Shown: one piece after another, positions 7,127 through 13,661 of the stretch | How positions within the stretch are numbered: the stretch's first letter is position 1 | Layout of the letters: each line of letters opens with the position of its first letter | DNA from: a virus | Virus record (IMG/VR): IMGVR_UViG_3300044941_000125 | Location: 1-44,520 of that record | Length of the DNA stretch: 44,520 nt | Reading direction: 5' to 3' (one strand) | Made by a program: the position numbers and the translations under genes | Notes under the pieces: generated by a model | Seen by the model: only the letters and a program-made list of their open reading frames with translations | Databases searched by the model: none | Told to the model about the DNA's origin: nothing

Positions 7127-7765
7127 CTAAAATGGTACATCTTCCTCATCTTCGTCCTCAATGTTTGTTTCTACAGCTATGCTTGTGTCTTCCTCTTCTG
7201 TACCGTAGATGAACTCACTTAAATCAATGTCCTTACCTTTAGCTAGTTCTTGCTGTTCTGAGCTACTAAGAGCTTTTGTTTCAGCACTATCCACTACAGA
7301 GAGGGAATAGTAATCAGCTCCGGGTTTTTCGGTGCGAATAACAATAATGTCTCGATCTAAAATTTTGACACCAAGTTGAATTTGATCTTCGATTTTGTCT
7401 CGAACAGACTTAGTTGTTTGGAACACCTCAAAAAGACCAGTTTCTCGGTTAATAATAGGAAAGTAAAAAGAAATTGTTGGCTTAAATGGTTTCGTTAGAC
7501 GATCTTTTTCTTTTTGATCGACAGCATCTTTTTTAGCTTTTGCTAAAACTTTGAAATAGTTGTTGCAAATCTCACACTCTTTTCCCTCATTGATGCGAGG
7601 ACAGGGGACTATATTCCAGTTGCCTTGTTCGTCTTTGAGAAAGTGCTTTCCATCATAAAATGGGGCTTTAACAATTCTAAATTGGATTTTATCACCTTTA
7701 CTCTTTAGTTTGGTGAATTTTGAATACCCTGTAGAGAAAATTTCTCCAAATTGTAGTTCTGGCAT
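7127..7765 (-). CDS. single-stranded DNA-binding protein (gp32-like)
   Basis: A 212-residue protein with an OB-like core, a metal-binding type cluster (PCPRINEGKECEICNNY, three Cys in CX8CX2C spacing) and a strongly acidic tail ending EDEDEEDVPF, the hallmark of SSB proteins that recruit partners by their C-terminus. Phage gp32-like SSBs often carry such a Cys cluster. It would coat ssDNA during replication and RecA-driven recombination. It follows the helicase gene in the replication operon. Its leader CCAAGAAAGATACAA resembles the shared translation leader of three other genes. Confidence 0.8.
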   Translation of the reverse strand: MPELQFGEIFSTGYSKFTKLKSKGDKIQFRIVKAPFYDGKHFLKDEQGNWNIVPCPRINEGKECEICNNYFKVLAKAKKDAVDQKEKDRLTKPFKPTISFYFPIINRETGLFEVFQTTKSVRDKIEDQIQLGVKILDRDIIVIRTEKPGADYYSLSVVDSAETKALSSSEQQELAKGKDIDLSEFIYGTEEEDTSIAVETNIEDEDEEDVPF

Positions 7766-7814
7766 TTGTATCTTTCTTGGCGTCTTAACACCTTTGTTGG
7801 TACTGTAATGTATT

Positions 7815-8030
7815 TTACATTAATGCTTGAATAATTGCAAGGACAAAATCATCTTTTTCAAGCTCTTTTGCGCACAGTGCGACATCGAGCGCAAACTCAA
7901 CTCTTGCATACTCTGGATGTCCATAATGATACAAAAACCATTCTCGAATCTTCTCGATAGTATTATCGAGTTCTTCTGGGGTGAGGAGATAGTAGTTTTT
8001 ACAGTGATAGTTGTTTTTCTGGATCGACAT
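7815..8030 (-). CDS. hypothetical protein (71 aa)
   Basis: A small protein (start MSIQKNNYHCKNYYLLTPEE, later ELEKDDFVLAIIQALM) starting 32 bases inside the 3' end of the helicase gene, implying translational coupling. Mostly helical with no known motif. A helicase accessory or loader role is possible from position alone. Confidence 0.65.
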   Translation of the reverse strand: MSIQKNNYHCKNYYLLTPEELDNTIEKIREWFLYHYGHPEYARVEFALDVALCAKELEKDDFVLAIIQALM

Positions 8031-8937
8031 AGTCTTGTATACCTTTTCTTGCAGAGTCTACAAACATTCCTGTTTCAGTCAAAATTGCAAGTGAAATGTA
8101 TTTATCCATTCCAGTTCTTCTTGACTTATCAACCCAAATCTTGACTGTTTTTTCTTTTGACTCAATATGTCCTTCTTTCTCAGGGTCTTCTGTTCTATTG
8201 ATAGATAAAAAAAAGTCGCACTTTGCTACAACTGAGACTGATCCAGCCATGTCTTCTTTTTTGATGATCTTTTTTTTATAGCCCTCTTTGTTGGATTGAA
8301 CAAGAATAAACATCCAAACATCATCGTAGGTGTTTCTGATAAACTTAAACACCTCTCCCCATTCCTCAGACACCTGTTGGTTTCTATCATTCACAGAAGC
8401 TCCTGGGATTTCGTGGAAGTGGTCGAACAAAAATACTCTAATCCCTTTGTCATATAACTCTTTAAACTTATCTAGAAAACCGCTTGTGGTTATTTGATTG
8501 TCTGATTGAGTATAGTCAATGATTGTTGGTTGTATCTGTTTTATTTTTGAAACACCCAGCGAGAAGTCTGTAGCATACAAAAAGTCTTCATACGACATAT
8601 TGGAATAACTCTGGAGCATGCGTTTTTTAATACCTTGGTAATCCATTTCAAGAGAGAAGATAGCGCTACGCAGTCCATTCAACTCCCAAGCAACGTACAC
8701 TAAATAAGTCATAAACCAAGACTTACCAGCACCAGATTGGCCTGCTATTAGGTTCATGCCTGTAGGAACACCGCCTTTATCTAGTTTATCAATTCCAATC
8801 TTGAGTGTTGGGTAGTGTTTTACTCTTAAGAGGTCTTCAACACTCTCATTCCCCATATTTATTTCAAGAGGGGCTGATGAAACATCGCTTACAGCTTTGT
8901 TTGCAATAATCTCGGCTAATCTTTTCTGGTGTTTCAT
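7999..8937 (-). CDS. dnaB: DnaB-like replicative helicase
   Basis: A 312-residue RecA-fold ATPase of the DnaB/gp4 helicase group. The Walker A is GQSGAGKS (66-73), the H1/Walker B region is RVFLFDHFHE, and a sensor-like strand MFILVQSNKEG follows. Only the C-terminal helicase domain is present: the N-terminal collar domain of host DnaB is missing, leaving about 45 residues before the core. It would unwind DNA 5' to 3' at the phage fork. Its start overlaps the primase-like gene by ATGA, and the two proteins likely act together. Confidence 0.88.
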   Translation of the reverse strand: MKHQKRLAEIIANKAVSDVSSAPLEINMGNESVEDLLRVKHYPTLKIGIDKLDKGGVPTGMNLIAGQSGAGKSWFMTYLVYVAWELNGLRSAIFSLEMDYQGIKKRMLQSYSNMSYEDFLYATDFSLGVSKIKQIQPTIIDYTQSDNQITTSGFLDKFKELYDKGIRVFLFDHFHEIPGASVNDRNQQVSEEWGEVFKFIRNTYDDVWMFILVQSNKEGYKKKIIKKEDMAGSVSVVAKCDFFLSINRTEDPEKEGHIESKEKTVKIWVDKSRRTGMDKYISLAILTETGMFVDSARKGIQDYVDPEKQLSL

Positions 8938-9554
8938 GAGAGCTCCTTGACTGCTGTTACAAAGTCTATGTTTCTTGTTTTTTGAATAAAGCTAATAGCA
9001 TCTCCATACTCACCACAACCAAAACATCGGTATTTATTATCAGAGAAAATAGTAAAAGAGGGTGTTTTCTCGCTGTGAAACGGACATAGTCCTACAAATT
9101 TATTGCCTACACGCTTTAGATCACCCTCAAAAAGGTCTTCGATTGGAAACTCCCTAGCTCTTTGTATATCATCATCGCTTAAGCTGTTTTTAGGGTATTC
9201 TATGAGCTTCTCGTTTGTTGTTAACTCATAGAGCCTGCTCCAATATCGAAGCCATTTCTTAATTATTTTTGTTTCCTCGTAGGCTATACCCTCAAGGTAG
9301 CTCCAGAAAAAGACGCTGTCGCTGTCCCATTTTCCAGCAACAGCAACATTTTTTATGTAGCGATAGTTGTTAGTAAACCGAGACTTAACCTCAGTAAACC
9401 GATCAATAAGTTCTCCTATTTTCTCCTCAGCGGTCAGGTACAGCGAGTCTGGCATAAACTCTAAATCAATCTTTGGTGGTGATATGAAAGTAAATGAGTC
9501 TTTGTAGCGTCTTACATAATCTAGTTCTGGTATTGTTCTTGCAATGTAGTTCAT
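8934..9554 (-). CDS. primase zinc-finger (CHC2) protein lacking the catalytic domain
   Basis: A 206-residue protein. The last 60 residues are a DnaG-type zinc-binding domain (LCPFHSEKTPSF with Cys157/His160, YRCFGCGEYGD with Cys177/Cys180) and the protein stops at the end of that domain (FVTAVKELS). No TOPRIM or RNA-polymerase fold follows, so it cannot be a full primase. Residues 1-130 are helical and unrecognised. It may guide host primase or act with the helicase. Its ATG lies directly at the left edge of the TnpB element, so the ribosome site formerly inside the upstream gene has been replaced by element DNA. Confidence 0.82.
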   Translation of the reverse strand: MNYIARTIPELDYVRRYKDSFTFISPPKIDLEFMPDSLYLTAEEKIGELIDRFTEVKSRFTNNYRYIKNVAVAGKWDSDSVFFWSYLEGIAYEETKIIKKWLRYWSRLYELTTNEKLIEYPKNSLSDDDIQRAREFPIEDLFEGDLKRVGNKFVGLCPFHSEKTPSFTIFSDNKYRCFGCGEYGDAISFIQKTRNIDFVTAVKELS

Positions 9555-9573
9555 ACAATATAAGCCAAAGAAA

Positions 9574-9596
9574 CTATCAGGTCTTTAGCCCGATAG
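9574..9596 (+). repeat. left-end imperfect palindrome of the TnpB element
   Basis: CTATC (9574-9578) pairs with GATAG (9592-9596) around AGG-TCTTTAG-CC. A second stem AGAGGA/TCCTCT (9595-9617) followed by T residues lies just inside. Y1 transposases of this family recognise such subterminal hairpins. Confidence 0.75.
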
Positions 9597-9643
9597 AGGA
9601 ATTGGCCTGTATCCTCTTTTAGTATATGATAATATAACTCTAT

Positions 9644-10756
9644 ATGCAATTGTCTATTAAAGTTAAACTTATTCCGACACAAGAACAAAGAGATGTTCTT
9701 TTGAAAACGATTAAGACATACAATGATGCCTGTAATTTTGTTTCTCAAATAGCTTTTGAGAATAAAACTGCTTCTGTGGTAAAAATCCACCATAAATGTT
9801 ACTACGAAATCCGTAAAAGATTTAACCTTTCTTCTCAAATGGCAGTAAGAGTGGTGGGTAAAGTTGCCGATGCATATAAAGTGGCGAGAAATAAAAAACT
9901 TCAACTTAAAAAACCTCATAAGTTTGCTAAATATGGAGCTATTGTTTATGACCAGCGTATTTTTTCTTGGAAGGGACTTGAAAAGGTTTCTATTCTTACT
10001 TTGGAAGGCAGACAAGTTATTCCCATTGTTTTTGGAGAATATCAACAAATTAAACTTCGGTTTCCCCGTAGAGGACAAGCAGACCTTATTTATCAAAATG
10101 GAAACTTTTATTTGATGCCTATTGTAGATATTCCAGAACCACCCCAAAAAATAAGCAAAGATTTTCTTGGAGTTGATTTGGGAGTAGTTAATCTTGCTGT
10201 TGATAGTAAGGGTGAGTTTTATTCGGGAAAGGGGGTGGAAAAGAAAAGAATAAAACTTGATAAACTTAAATCTGCTTTGCAAAAATGTGGAAGTAAATCT
10301 GCTAAAAGACATCTTAAAAAATTGTCTGGTAAAGAAAGCAGATTTAGAACTTGGATAAACCACAACATTAGCAAGAAGATTGTTGAAAAGGCTAAAAGGC
10401 ACTCTTTGAGTATTGCCATTGAAAACTTGACGGGAATACGCCAAAGAGCAACTGTTAGAAAAAGCCAACGGAGACAATATTCTTCTTGGGCGTTTAATCA
10501 GTTGAGAAGATTTTTGGAATACAAATCCAAACTTGCGGGGATTGTTTTGAAAGCTGTTGACCCTCACTATACTTCTCAAAAATGCTCTAATTGTGGTTAT
10601 GTTGCTAAACATAATCGTAAAAATCAATCAAACTTTTCTTGTAAGTCGTGTGGCTTCTCCGTCCACGCCGACCTAAACGGAGCGATTAACATCGCTCAAT
10701 TGGCAAAAGTAAACCTGCCAATCGTAGCCCCCGCAAGGGGAGTTACAAGCCACTAG
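9644..10756 (+). CDS. tnpB: TnpB, RNA-guided DNA nuclease
   Basis: A complete 370-residue TnpB, the ancestor-type of Cas12 nucleases. RuvC residues are all present: Asp178 (LGVDLGVVNLA), Glu260 (IAIENLTG) and Asp343 (HADLNGAINIA). A zinc ribbon (CSNC 314-317, CKSC 333-336) sits between the last two. Family members use an RNA from the element's right end to cut DNA next to a short motif equal to the left-flank target. The stop codon TAG lies in the right-end hairpin. A possible promoter is TTGGCC-N17-TATGAT (9603-9631). It is transcribed against the replication operon it interrupts. Confidence 0.95.
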   Translation: MQLSIKVKLIPTQEQRDVLLKTIKTYNDACNFVSQIAFENKTASVVKIHHKCYYEIRKRFNLSSQMAVRVVGKVADAYKVARNKKLQLKKPHKFAKYGAIVYDQRIFSWKGLEKVSILTLEGRQVIPIVFGEYQQIKLRFPRRGQADLIYQNGNFYLMPIVDIPEPPQKISKDFLGVDLGVVNLAVDSKGEFYSGKGVEKKRIKLDKLKSALQKCGSKSAKRHLKKLSGKESRFRTWINHNISKKIVEKAKRHSLSIAIENLTGIRQRATVRKSQRRQYSSWAFNQLRRFLEYKSKLAGIVLKAVDPHYTSQKCSNCGYVAKHNRKNQSNFSCKSCGFSVHADLNGAINIAQLAKVNLPIVAPARGVTSH

Positions 10757-10780
10757 GTCTTTAGCCTAGTGGTGGTTTAC
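10650..10780 (+). ncRNA. predicted omega/reRNA scaffold of TnpB
   Basis: By family rule the guide RNA comes from the tnpB 3' end and right end; its scaffold should stop at the element border (10780), and the guide would be the flank from 10781 (AACTTACCCTCATC...). The visible structural part is the strong stem CCACTAGG/CCTAGTGG (10750-10772). The 5' boundary given here is a guess. Confidence 0.45.
10750..10772 (+). repeat. right-end palindrome of the TnpB element
   Basis: Perfect 8-bp stem CCACTAGG/CCTAGTGG with loop TCTTTAG. It contains the tnpB stop codon and shares the loop core with the left-end hairpin. Confidence 0.85.
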
Positions 10781-11244
10781 AACTTACCCTCATCAAGCAT
10801 AATTTCTGCATCAATTCTTGAGATTGGCGTGTTAGCAAACTGAGCAAACATGGTTGCGGCAGTAATTTTTTCCTCATCTGACATACTCTTTTTTAGTGTC
10901 ACCGTGGCACACTCTCTAAGAACAGCCATGTAGTCTGACTTAGTTCTACCAGCAGCGTCTAGTTTGTTTAGCTTTTGAGTAAAGAACCAGTAGAGCTGGT
11001 AGGGTCTAACACCAAACTCCCTTGCAACACTTCTAATGTGTTCTTGCTTAATTGAGTCTTTAGTTGGGTAATCAGAGGTAGGTTTCCCTGACTCAACCAG
11101 TGTTGCCCAGTCCATCACTCCTGAATCAGCAATACCAAGAACTCTGTCTACTTCCTGCTCAAGCCTATCACCCATCAACCAAGGTTTAGTTCTACGTAAT
11201 TCTTTTTTAACCTTATAACGCCTGCGTTTTTCTAGGTAGTTCAT
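10777..11244 (-). CDS. replication-operon hypothetical protein (155 aa), 3' end rewritten by the TnpB element
   Basis: A helical, charged protein (start MNYLEKRRRYKVKKELRR) with VAREFGVRPYQLYWFFTQKL, which could be a DNA- or protein-contact helix pair. No family recognised. It overlaps the initiator gene by ATGA and precedes the primase-like gene. Its last codon and stop (TTG TAA) are partly element DNA; in the reconstructed uninterrupted locus they would be TTA TGA, still Leu then stop, so the protein is unchanged. A loader or replisome organiser role is suggested by position only. Confidence 0.75.
   Translation of the reverse strand: MNYLEKRRRYKVKKELRRTKPWLMGDRLEQEVDRVLGIADSGVMDWATLVESGKPTSDYPTKDSIKQEHIRSVAREFGVRPYQLYWFFTQKLNKLDAAGRTKSDYMAVLRECATVTLKKSMSDEEKITAATMFAQFANTPISRIDAEIMLDEGKL
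10896..10910. promoter_or_regulatory. dispersed palindrome copy
   Basis: GTGTCA-CCG-TGGCAC within gene 10777-11244. Confidence 0.6.
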
Positions 11245-11951
11245 CTATTCCTTCCACCAGAATCATACTTACCTTTAGAAACATCTTCCGACACCCAAGA
11301 GTTGAGGAGTGCGTAGGGTTTCGCAACCCATTTTTGATTAGCCGTCATGTAACTAGCTAGGTTCTCAGCAGTACGAGCAACTTCAGACTCATACAATCCA
11401 TGTCTTACAGCAATCGATTTAAAATAAGGCTTACAACTATTAAAAACATCGGAAATGGTTACTTCCTTGTCGGATTTCTTTTCTTGTGTGTGGGGGCTAC
11501 CACACACACTCTTATAATCTGTATTACTATTAGGTATAGGTGCGACACTTCTGTCGCTTTGATTTCTCTTTATAGTCGTTTCGATTTCCCGATTTCGGGA
11601 AATGGAAATGTAGGATTCGAGAAATGGGTTATTGCCGAGTGCATACCATTTTGTTCTATCATATTTAACCTTGTTGAAGTTTCCACTTTCTAAATAGTTC
11701 TTTTCTTCTAGTTTTTTGATAATTCTCTCTATCTGTTTTTTACTAAGCCAAACAAACTGTCTTGAAAAAGCGAGTGCTGAATTGTATGTCCACCATTTTC
11801 CATTATGGAAAGAGCTTTTATTATCTCTATCCATCTGGTTTGCTTGGTTTTTATCTATCCAATAAGCTATGTTTTCAAGAATAATTGCCGCATCTGTTCC
11901 CACATCTTTTGCTATGTCTGGGTTGAAGCTCATTTTTACAAGTGTTTTCAT
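11241..11951 (-). CDS. phage replication initiator (winged-helix, replisome-organiser type)
   Basis: A 236-residue protein. The N-terminal winged-helix (NPDIAKDVGTDAAIILENIA, then HNGKWWTYNSALAF, FVWLSKKQIERIIKKLEEKN) is typical of phage initiator/replisome organiser proteins that bind the phage origin. A polar linker follows, and a C-terminal helical domain (VFNSCKPYF... YALLNSWVSEDVSKG) resembles DnaD-like partner-binding domains. It is the first gene of the replication operon, 75 bases downstream of an attenuator-like leader. The origin may lie within this gene's linker or the adjacent non-coding region, but no iterons are obvious in either. Confidence 0.82.
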   Translation of the reverse strand: MKTLVKMSFNPDIAKDVGTDAAIILENIAYWIDKNQANQMDRDNKSSFHNGKWWTYNSALAFSRQFVWLSKKQIERIIKKLEEKNYLESGNFNKVKYDRTKWYALGNNPFLESYISISRNREIETTIKRNQSDRSVAPIPNSNTDYKSVCGSPHTQEKKSDKEVTISDVFNSCKPYFKSIAVRHGLYESEVARTAENLASYMTANQKWVAKPYALLNSWVSEDVSKGKYDSGGRNR

Positions 11952-12026
11952 AATTCACCCTCCATTTCTGTGTGTCTTACTTTTAATCATATTTATCTTT
12001 TTTACCTTGTAAGCATAATGAGATAC

Positions 12027-12117
12027 AAAAAACCGCCTCTATCACCTGCCAACCTCCCTAAAGAAGTTTTTGCCAAACTTAAAAAGGATGGCATGTGATA
12101 GAAGCGGTTGCTTCTAT
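12027..12117 (-). terminator. attenuator-like leader of the replication operon
   Basis: In the minus-strand RNA, AACCGCTTCTATCACATGCC (12109-12090) can pair with GGCAGGTGATAGAGGCGGTT (12050-12031; 18 of 20) followed at once by six U (12032-12027): an intrinsic terminator. The same first arm can instead pair with the immediately upstream ATAGAAGC (12117-12110), an 8-bp stem with a 4-base loop, which would break the terminator. The loop holds a further small stem AAGTTT/AAACTT. Mutually exclusive stems are the classic attenuator layout. Confidence 0.7.
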
Positions 12118-12125
12118 TAAACTGT

Positions 12126-12134
12126 ATTATATCA
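12126..12134 (-). promoter_or_regulatory. extended -10 promoter for replication leader
   Basis: Minus strand TGATATAAT is a perfect extended -10 (TGnTATAAT). No good -35 is seen at the usual distance, which such promoters tolerate. RNA would start near 12119, just before the attenuator hairpins. Confidence 0.6.
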
Positions 12135-12146
12135 CTTCTTTAGGTT

Positions 12147-12220
12147 GCACGCCCTGTTTGGCAAAAGGGCTTGGGGTTAATTCCCCAACTTATGGTAGTG
12201 CTGGCTCATCATTAAATGAG
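12147..12220. other. cluster of stem-loops upstream of the replication leader
   Basis: GCAC/GTGC (12147-12150 with 12198-12201) encloses two stems: GCCCT/AGGGC with inner TTT/AAA (12151-12170), and TTGGGG-TTAATT-CCCCAA (12171-12188). A third stem CTCAT/ATGAG follows (12205-12220). This region plus the leader makes up the 475-base gap 11952-12426, which has no convincing gene. It may be a structured RNA or a replication origin; neither can be shown from sequence alone. Confidence 0.5.
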
Positions 12221-12335
12221 ACAATCTCTACTGTTTCATATTTTACTTAGAAAATCAACTAGATATTATTTAATCAAACCAATCTTCTTAAGAATACTTA
12301 AGCATTTCCCTAAAAAAATAACACAAACAAAAAAA

Positions 12336-12352
12336 CCCCAATATAAGTGGGG
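12336..12352 (-). terminator. bidirectional intrinsic terminator after recA
   Basis: CCCCA-ATATAAG-TGGGG with seven A on the left (T-run for minus-strand RNA at 12335-12329) and CTTTTT on the right. It ends the recombination operon 75 bases after the recA stop and also faces plus-strand transcription. Confidence 0.8.
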
Positions 12353-12426
12353 CTTTTTAGATTGCGTTTTCGTACTAACTTTTGATTAAAACCAAAACGA
12401 ATGCCTTGTATAATACTAAAAATGTT

Positions 12427-13377
12427 CTAGCTTGTCAATCCGAGTTTTTCTCTAAACGCTTTGTCTTTTAGTTTTTCCATAAGTCCTGTTTTACCTTTTG
12501 CAACTGCAACACCGTCAACCTTAAACCATGCCCCTGCTTTTTCTATCTTACCCTCACTAATAAGTACATCAATCAGCTCGCTAGTACCATCAATTCCGTC
12601 TTTTCCTATCTCATAAGTGGTAACAGTGTGCGGTGTTGCTAATTTGTTCTTTAAAACGACCATTTTACCTTTATCGGCAAGCCACTCATCACCAGACTTT
12701 CGTTTCCCAATAACACTCATTTCAATACGAAGACTGCTGTAGAACTTTAGAGCGACTCCACCAGTAGGTACTTTAGTTGCCCCATAACTACTAAAACCCG
12801 ATCGATATTGATTAATGAATACTAAGGCAGTGTTATTTTTGTGGCACGGTGACACTAATTTTCTCATTGCCTGACTCATCAACTTAGCATGAACTCCCAT
12901 AACACTATCACCATACCCCTTTTCAACCTCTGTTTGTGGAATGAGCGCTGCAACAGAATCCACTATAACTAGCCCCATACCACTGTTCATACCCATTTCT
13001 ATAAGTTCTAGAGCCTGTTCTGCGGTATCTGGCTGACTAATAATGAGTCTATCCAAATCAACACCAAGATGAGCCATTCTCTTTGGATCTAGGGCGTGTT
13101 CCATGTCTACATACAAACACCCAACGCCCATCTTTTGTGCTTGAACTACCGTGTGTAAACACAGTGTGGTTTTCGCAACTCCAGCATGACCTACTATTTC
13201 AGTAATTCTGCCTCTAGGGATACCGCCAATACCGAGCGCTTTATCTATATTTTCGATCCCTGTAGGGATAACAGCAACATCTAGAGTTTTACTACCACTA
13301 GCAAGGACTGCGATATTCTTACCAAACTCTCTTTCTGCCTCTGCTATAAACTTTTGTAGGTCGTCTATGTTAATCAC
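12427..13377 (-). CDS. recA: RecA-like recombinase with atypical P-loop
   Basis: A 316-residue RecA. VDMEHALDP, LVIVDSVAALIP (Walker B), FINQYRS and TGGVALKFYSSLRI (DNA-binding loop 2) are all recognisable. The Walker A reads GHAGVAKTT (63-71) where RecA normally has GPESSGKTT, so the P-loop Gly before Lys is Ala68 (codon GCG at 13176-13174). The protein is slightly shorter than bacterial RecA and lacks most of the acidic C-terminal tail. It is last in the recombination operon, overlapping the upstream gene by ATGA. It would perform strand exchange with the phage SSB and nuclease. Confidence 0.93.
   Translation of the reverse strand: MINIDDLQKFIAEAEREFGKNIAVLASGSKTLDVAVIPTGIENIDKALGIGGIPRGRITEIVGHAGVAKTTLCLHTVVQAQKMGVGCLYVDMEHALDPKRMAHLGVDLDRLIISQPDTAEQALELIEMGMNSGMGLVIVDSVAALIPQTEVEKGYGDSVMGVHAKLMSQAMRKLVSPCHKNNTALVFINQYRSGFSSYGATKVPTGGVALKFYSSLRIEMSVIGKRKSGDEWLADKGKMVVLKNKLATPHTVTTYEIGKDGIDGTSELIDVLISEGKIEKAGAWFKVDGVAVAKGKTGLMEKLKDKAFREKLGLTS
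12841..12855. promoter_or_regulatory. dispersed palindrome copy
   Basis: GTGGCA-CGG-TGACAC inside recA. Confidence 0.6.
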
Positions 13378-13661
13378 AACATTCCTTTTGCAATAGAGTA
13401 GCTGGTGAAGTTGGTGGCAACAACCACCATAGTAATTGCGTTGAATATAGTCATACCCAAACGAGTAGCTCGACTGTTAAACCGTAGTAAAAACTCATTG
13501 AGAATGAAAATAAAAATTAATTGGTAGAAAATAAAGAAGAATACTCCATGCTCTAACAAAAACCTACTCACAGGGTTCACTTCCAACTCAACCCCAAACT
13601 CTCCTACTGAAAGTAGAGTAGAACATATATCAAGTAGTCTTAATATAATAAACATTATCAT
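13374..13661 (-). CDS. small membrane protein, DUF5658-like
   Basis: A 95-residue protein with three hydrophobic segments (about residues 1-18, 36-58 and 68-88) and the pattern D-x-x-ST...E-x-NP (LLDICSTLL ... ELEVNPVSRFLLEHG), which resembles DUF5658 membrane proteins. Function unknown. It starts 32 bases inside the helicase gene and its stop overlaps the recA start, so it is translated within the recombination operon. A membrane protein between a helicase and recA is unusual and could be an accessory moron gene. Confidence 0.7.
   Translation of the reverse strand: MIMFIILRLLDICSTLLSVGEFGVELEVNPVSRFLLEHGVFFFIFYQLIFIFILNEFLLRFNSRATRLGMTIFNAITMVVVATNFTSYSIAKGML

Larger units (their letters stand above)
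9555..10780 (+). mobile_element. TnpB-only IS200/IS605-family element (IS1341-like)
   Basis: It holds one intact tnpB and no tnpA. Both ends carry a stem-loop with the same loop core (AGGTCTTTAGCC at 9579-9590 and 10755-10766). The left flank is TTCAT (9550-9554) and the right end reads GTGGTTTAC, typical of the family, with no target duplication. Deleting 9555-10780 joins TTCAT to AACTTACC and restores an ATGA overlap between the flanking replication genes, which fixes the borders convincingly. Without TnpA it would need a transposase in trans. Confidence 0.88.

Noticed and set aside
9551-10627. 358-codon minus-strand frame antisense to tnpB
   Set aside because: It is a shadow of tnpB: low complexity, rich in Phe, Asn and Ser, no motif, while the plus-strand TnpB has all catalytic residues.
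12019-12099. 26-codon plus-strand frame (MRYKKPPLSPANLPKEVFAK...)
   Set aside because: It lies on the attenuator stem; coding look comes from the hairpin arms and there is no ribosome site.
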